Below, piece by piece: positions 61,297-64,000 of a stretch of 64,000 nucleotides of DNA. A program made the translations under genes and the position numbers. How positions within the stretch are numbered: the first letter of the stretch is position 1; the number at the start of each line of letters is the position of its first letter. Source of the DNA: Candidatus Desulfovibrio gallistercoris (GTDB taxonomy: Bacteria; Desulfobacterota; Desulfovibrionia; Desulfovibrionales; Desulfovibrionaceae); assembly GCA_019118745.1 (NCBI GenBank), contig DWYJ01000002.1, positions 31,307 through 95,306 on the forward strand, given 5' to 3'. Under the pieces are notes generated by a model. It saw only the letters and a program-made list of their open reading frames with translations. It was not told the DNA's origin and ran no database searches.

Positions 61297-61899
61297 ATGA
61301 GCATTGAAAAGACGTTGAGCGTGCAGAAACGTGAAGACAGCGGCAAGGGCCCGGCGGGTCGTACGCGCGCCCAGGGCCTCGTCCCCGGCGTGTTCTATAC
61401 GGCCGATGGCAAGAATATCGCTGTTCAGGTTCCTTCCCTGCCCGTGGAAAAGCTGTATGGCGAAATGGGCCGTACGTCCGTTTTCAATCTGGAGATCGAC
61501 GACAACGGCACCAAGACCGTGTACCCCGCCCTGTTCTGGCAGGTGCAGATGCACCCCTACAAGAAGGAATTCACCCACATCGACTTCTACGGCGTGGATC
61601 TTGACAAGGAAGTCAAGGTGGACGTGCCCGTGGAATACGTGGGCGTTTCCCGCGGCGTGAAGCTGGGCGGCGTCATGGAGACCTACCGTGAAGTGGTGCG
61701 CCTCAGCGCCAAGCCCATGGACATGCCCGCCAAGATCACCATCGACGTGACGGATATGGACATCAACAGCAGCGTGACCATCGAGACCCTGCCCCTGCCC
61801 GCCAATGTCTCCGCCGTGTTCGATCAGAACTACGCGCTGGTGAGCATCATCGACAAGTCCAAGGTCAAGGGCGACGCCGCTGAAGGCGAAGCTGAGTAG
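61297..61899 (+). CDS. rplY: 50S ribosomal protein L25/general stress protein Ctc
   Basis: A 200-residue L25 of the two-domain Ctc (TL5) form that binds 5S rRNA. The N-terminal domain has the L25 pattern KREDSGKGPAGRTRAQGLVPGVFY and FWQVQMHPYKKEFTHIDFYGVD. The C-terminal domain (PVEYVGVSRGVKLGGVMETYREVVRLSAKPMDMP) is typical of Ctc. The tail is acidic. The start is the ATG after GAAGGAG, and the upstream frame extension is rejected. The gene is followed by a strong terminator. Confidence 0.96.
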   Translation: MSIEKTLSVQKREDSGKGPAGRTRAQGLVPGVFYTADGKNIAVQVPSLPVEKLYGEMGRTSVFNLEIDDNGTKTVYPALFWQVQMHPYKKEFTHIDFYGVDLDKEVKVDVPVEYVGVSRGVKLGGVMETYREVVRLSAKPMDMPAKITIDVTDMDINSSVTIETLPLPANVSAVFDQNYALVSIIDKSKVKGDAAEGEAE

Positions 61900-61922
61900 T
61901 CCTTTCTTCCTCTGCTTTTTCG

Positions 61923-61954
61923 GGCCGGTTCCCCACACGGAGCCGGCCTTTTTT
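61923..61954 (+). terminator. Rho-independent terminator after rplY
   Basis: GGCCGGTTCC, loop, GGAGCCGGCC (one G-T pair), six T. The ATG of the next gene is only 5 bases beyond the T-run. Confidence 0.92.
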
Positions 61955-61958
61955 CCAT

Positions 61959-62906
61959 ATGCCCATCGCTTTTGACGCTTCTCCCCTCTGCCCGGCCTTT
62001 TGCCGCCTGCCGCTCGCCTATCGCAAGGGTGGAGCGCTTCTGGACCACTGGCCGCGCGAGGGCGCAGCCACGGTGCTCTTTGTGCCGGGTACCATGCTCG
62101 GGCCGCTGCAATACCGCATCTTTTTGCGGGCGCTGTATGCCCGGGGCTTTTCCGTAGCGGCCCTGCATCTCACAGGGCACGGCGCAGCGCGCCACATCTG
62201 GAGCTTCCGGCTGCCGGACCTGCTGGACGACGTACGCCGCGCGGTAGCCGCGCTGCAACAGGCGCGCAGCGGTCCCATCCTGCTGTGCGGACACAGTCAG
62301 GGAGGCATCATGAGTCTGGCCCTGGCCTGCGGCGGCAGCCTGGCCACGGCGGGGGGGCGGCCTGTCCCTGTTGCGCCTCTTGACGGTGTGGCCGCCTTTT
62401 TTGCCGTATCCGCCGTTTTCCCCCAGTCTGAGGACACCCTGCGCCTGACGTTGCTGCGGCCCCTGCACGCCCACCGCCACGCCATCCAGACACGCCTGCT
62501 GCGTGCTGCCCGGCGTTTTCCGGCGCTGCCTCTGCCGCTCTTCTGCTATCTTTCCCCCCGCCGTCTGCTCGCCGGGCATGGCGCCATCGACCTCCCCCTG
62601 ACAGGACGGCGTCTTACCTATCCTCTGGGGCTGCTGGCGGATCTGCTGGCGCTGCACGTCAACGAAACCACGTCAAAGCCGTTCTTTCTTCTGGGGGCGC
62701 GCAATGACGCCCTGTTCACGCCGGCCATGCTGCGCGCCACCTATGAACGGCTTGACGCGCCGGAGAAAAAACTTCACTTTCTCCCGTCAGGCGGGCACAT
62801 GCTCCTCATGCAGGACGCAACGGCGCGGGAAACGGCAGCCTATCTGGCCCTGCGCGCCTGTGCCCAAGGTTTGCCGCTGCAATGCGGCTATGCTCCAAAG
62901 GACTGA
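61959..62906 (+). CDS. Alpha/beta-hydrolase (lysophospholipase/esterase-like)
   Basis: A protein of up to 315 residues with the alpha/beta-hydrolase fold. Seen: VLFVPGTMLG at the first strand, then AALHLTGHG. The nucleophile elbow is CGHSQGGIM. GARNDALFTPAML and the late HFLPSGGHMLLMQD carry the Asp and His of the triad. Substrate is unknown. The N-terminus is Pro-rich and uncertain: the first ATG follows a terminator T-run with no ribosome binding site, so a later start is possible. It is followed by pth after 2 bases. Confidence 0.75.
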   Translation: MPIAFDASPLCPAFCRLPLAYRKGGALLDHWPREGAATVLFVPGTMLGPLQYRIFLRALYARGFSVAALHLTGHGAARHIWSFRLPDLLDDVRRAVAALQQARSGPILLCGHSQGGIMSLALACGGSLATAGGRPVPVAPLDGVAAFFAVSAVFPQSEDTLRLTLLRPLHAHRHAIQTRLLRAARRFPALPLPLFCYLSPRRLLAGHGAIDLPLTGRRLTYPLGLLADLLALHVNETTSKPFFLLGARNDALFTPAMLRATYERLDAPEKKLHFLPSGGHMLLMQDATARETAAYLALRACAQGLPLQCGYAPKD

Positions 62907-62908
62907 AT

Positions 62909-63541
62909 ATGGACTTTTCCGGTGTACTGGTAGGCTTGGGGAATCCCGGCCCGACCTATGACGGCACACGTCACAATTGCGGATTTGCCTTTGTGGAAGG
63001 CCTGCTGCGCGCTGTCGCTCAGGACGGCGGCGACGTGCAGGAAGTGAGCGGCAGCAAGTTCTCCTGCCGTCTCTGGCGCGTGCGCTCGCAGCTGCTGGGA
63101 GGCGTCTGGCTCGCAGCCATGCCGCAGACGTATATGAACCTGAGCGGACAGTGCGTGCAGCCGCTGCTGGCCTGGCACAAGGTCTCACCTGCACAGCTCG
63201 TCGTAGCGCATGATGAACTGGATATCCCGCCGGGAGAACTGCGCTTCAAGCTTGGCGGCGGCAACGCGGGGCACAATGGCCTGAAATCCATCACGCAGCA
63301 ACTGGGCACGCCGGATTTTTACCGCCTGCGCATCGGCATAGGCCGGCCGCCGGCCCGTGGCGACGTGAGCAACTGGGTGCTCGGCCGCCCTGCTTCCGAT
63401 GATCAGGCGCACATCGACGAAGCCCTCGAGCGGGCGCTCAAGGTCGTCTTCGCTTTTGCCGACAAGGGGCTGGATGCCGCCGTCCGCGCCTGTAAGCCGC
63501 CCAAGGAAAAGACCACCAGGGAAAAACCGGACAAGGCATAG
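62909..63541 (+). CDS. pth: Peptidyl-tRNA hydrolase
   Basis: A 210-residue Pth that recycles peptidyl-tRNA dropped from ribosomes. Seen: VGLGNPGPTYDGTRHNCGF (catalytic His in TRHN), MPQTYMNLSGQCV, VVAHDELDIPPGELRFKLGGGNAGHNGLKSI and FYRLRIGIGRP. The C-terminal tail is Lys-rich. Length is normal. The rplY-hydrolase-pth order resembles the widespread rplY-pth pair with an intervening gene. It ends in a strong terminator. Confidence 0.96.
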   Translation: MDFSGVLVGLGNPGPTYDGTRHNCGFAFVEGLLRAVAQDGGDVQEVSGSKFSCRLWRVRSQLLGGVWLAAMPQTYMNLSGQCVQPLLAWHKVSPAQLVVAHDELDIPPGELRFKLGGGNAGHNGLKSITQQLGTPDFYRLRIGIGRPPARGDVSNWVLGRPASDDQAHIDEALERALKVVFAFADKGLDAAVRACKPPKEKTTREKPDKA

Positions 63542-63568
63542 ATGCTGCGTCGAAACTGACGAGAGATG

Positions 63569-63595
63569 AGCCACCCGCTTTGCGGGTGGCTTTTT
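63569..63595 (+). terminator. Rho-independent terminator after pth
   Basis: AGCCACCCGC, loop TTT, GCGGGTGGCT, then T5. Its core resembles the 44798-44838 terminator. Confidence 0.93.
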
Positions 63596-63624
63596 CGTGC
63601 CGCTCAACATTTGAAGGGAAGGTG

Positions 63625-63845
63625 AGCCCAGCGCTCTGCTGTCGATGTCCGTAAGGCTTCTGCGTCGCCTAACGGACACGCCCTCCGGGCCGCCCTTTGG
63701 GTCGCGCTCTGCTGTCGATGCCCGTAAGGCTCCTTCGTCGCCTAACGGGCACGGCCTCCGGGCCGCCCTTTGGGTCGCTACTTGCGGTAAAAAAGGGCTC
63801 CCTTCCGCAAACTTTCCCATCTTCCCCCAACCCTGCATATCAGCC
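63625..63845. repeat. F1-type repeat with two tandem hairpin modules
   Basis: GCTCTGCTGTCGATG, CCGTAAGGC, TGCGTCGCCTAACGG and GGGCCGCCCTTTGGGTCG occur twice in a row (about 63631-63704 and 63705-63779). They are followed by a short GGTAAAAAAGGGCTCCC segment. Neither terminal TAGGGCCTG is present, so this is a partial copy. Confidence 0.7.
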
Positions 63846-63929
63846 AAACAGGATCACAAAGCACCTTGCACAACTCAGATAAATAGTTATTTTTCAATAA
63901 CTTATAAAAATACCCCTCTACGAAATGCC

Positions 63930-63967
63930 ATCCGCATTTTGCTTTTTCAAAGGCGAAGCGCTCGAGC
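63930..63967. repeat. Fragment of an F2 end
   Basis: CCGCATTTTGCTTTTTCAAAGGCGAAGCGCTCGAGC resembles the F2 terminal region (CGCATTTT, CTTTTTCAAAGG and a GCTC end). It is partial. Confidence 0.5.
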
Positions 63968-64000
63968 AAAAGCGCGCTGGGGGAAGGAAGGGGGGCTTGG

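Larger units (their letters stand above)
63542..64000. other. Repeat region at the window end
   Basis: After the pth terminator no gene is supported. It contains an F1 copy with a tandem hairpin module (63625-63845) and F2 end sequences (63930-63967). The start of another F1-like segment (GCGCGCTGGGGGAAGG) continues beyond the window. Confidence 0.6.

Overview
The window is a 64 kb stretch of a high-GC bacterial chromosome, almost certainly from a Desulfovibrio-like member of the Desulfovibrionaceae. This is inferred from the gene complement: siroheme-type precorrin-2 dehydrogenase next to hemA and a HemX/CcsA-like membrane protein, Mn-dependent pyrophosphatase, a four-domain S1 protein, FlgO-like lipoproteins and a MetH core without reactivation domain. 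Most of it is housekeeping, with dense operons and many 1-4 base start/stop overlaps.

Layout. 1-5.9 kb: S1-domain protein, DegP/HtrA protease, a small unknown gene, a repeat-filled gap, phosphoglucomutase. 6.1-11.05 kb: an island of clearly lower GC and different codon use, carrying a compact DNA phosphorothioation (Dnd) operon: dndC, a 67-residue protein, dndD (frame broken at a T8 run) and a DndE domain fused to a HerA/FtsK-like ATPase. No dndA, dndB or dndFGH/pbe genes are next to it. 11.2-28 kb: RluB-type pseudouridine synthase, L28, rhomboid protease, PpaC, XerC-DprA, CpoB, a membrane protein, a pseudo-receiver/TPR protein and two glycosyltransferases. 27.9-32.5 kb: tetrapyrrole genes and tilS. 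33-41.4 kb (minus strand): ispG-proS-xseA-M23 peptidase-xseB-ispA-dxs, which links isoprenoid synthesis, ExoVII and a tRNA synthetase. 41.9-48.6 kb: FlgO-like cluster, ychF, a membrane protein, zinc-ribbon protein, hpt, GNAT, TlpA. 48.6-63.5 kb: metH core, an RpoH-like sigma factor, TPR and LolB-like lipoproteins, rpiB, cysS, M48 protease, hslV, ispE, tRNA-Gln, prs, rplY, an alpha/beta hydrolase and pth.

Two dispersed intergenic repeat families stand out. Family F1 (up to about 344 bp) has ends GGGCCTGTTAA flanked by TA. Family F2 (about 148 bp) has ends GAGCATTTT, also flanked by TA. Both look like non-autonomous TA-targeting elements (MITE-like). In six genes the element end is exactly fused to the TAG stop codon. 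The two families abut or interrupt each other at several sites.

The most noteworthy items are the minimal Dnd operon with its ATPase-fused DndE, the possibly phase-variable or frameshifting T8 tract in dndD, and the stop-codon-embedded MITE-like families.
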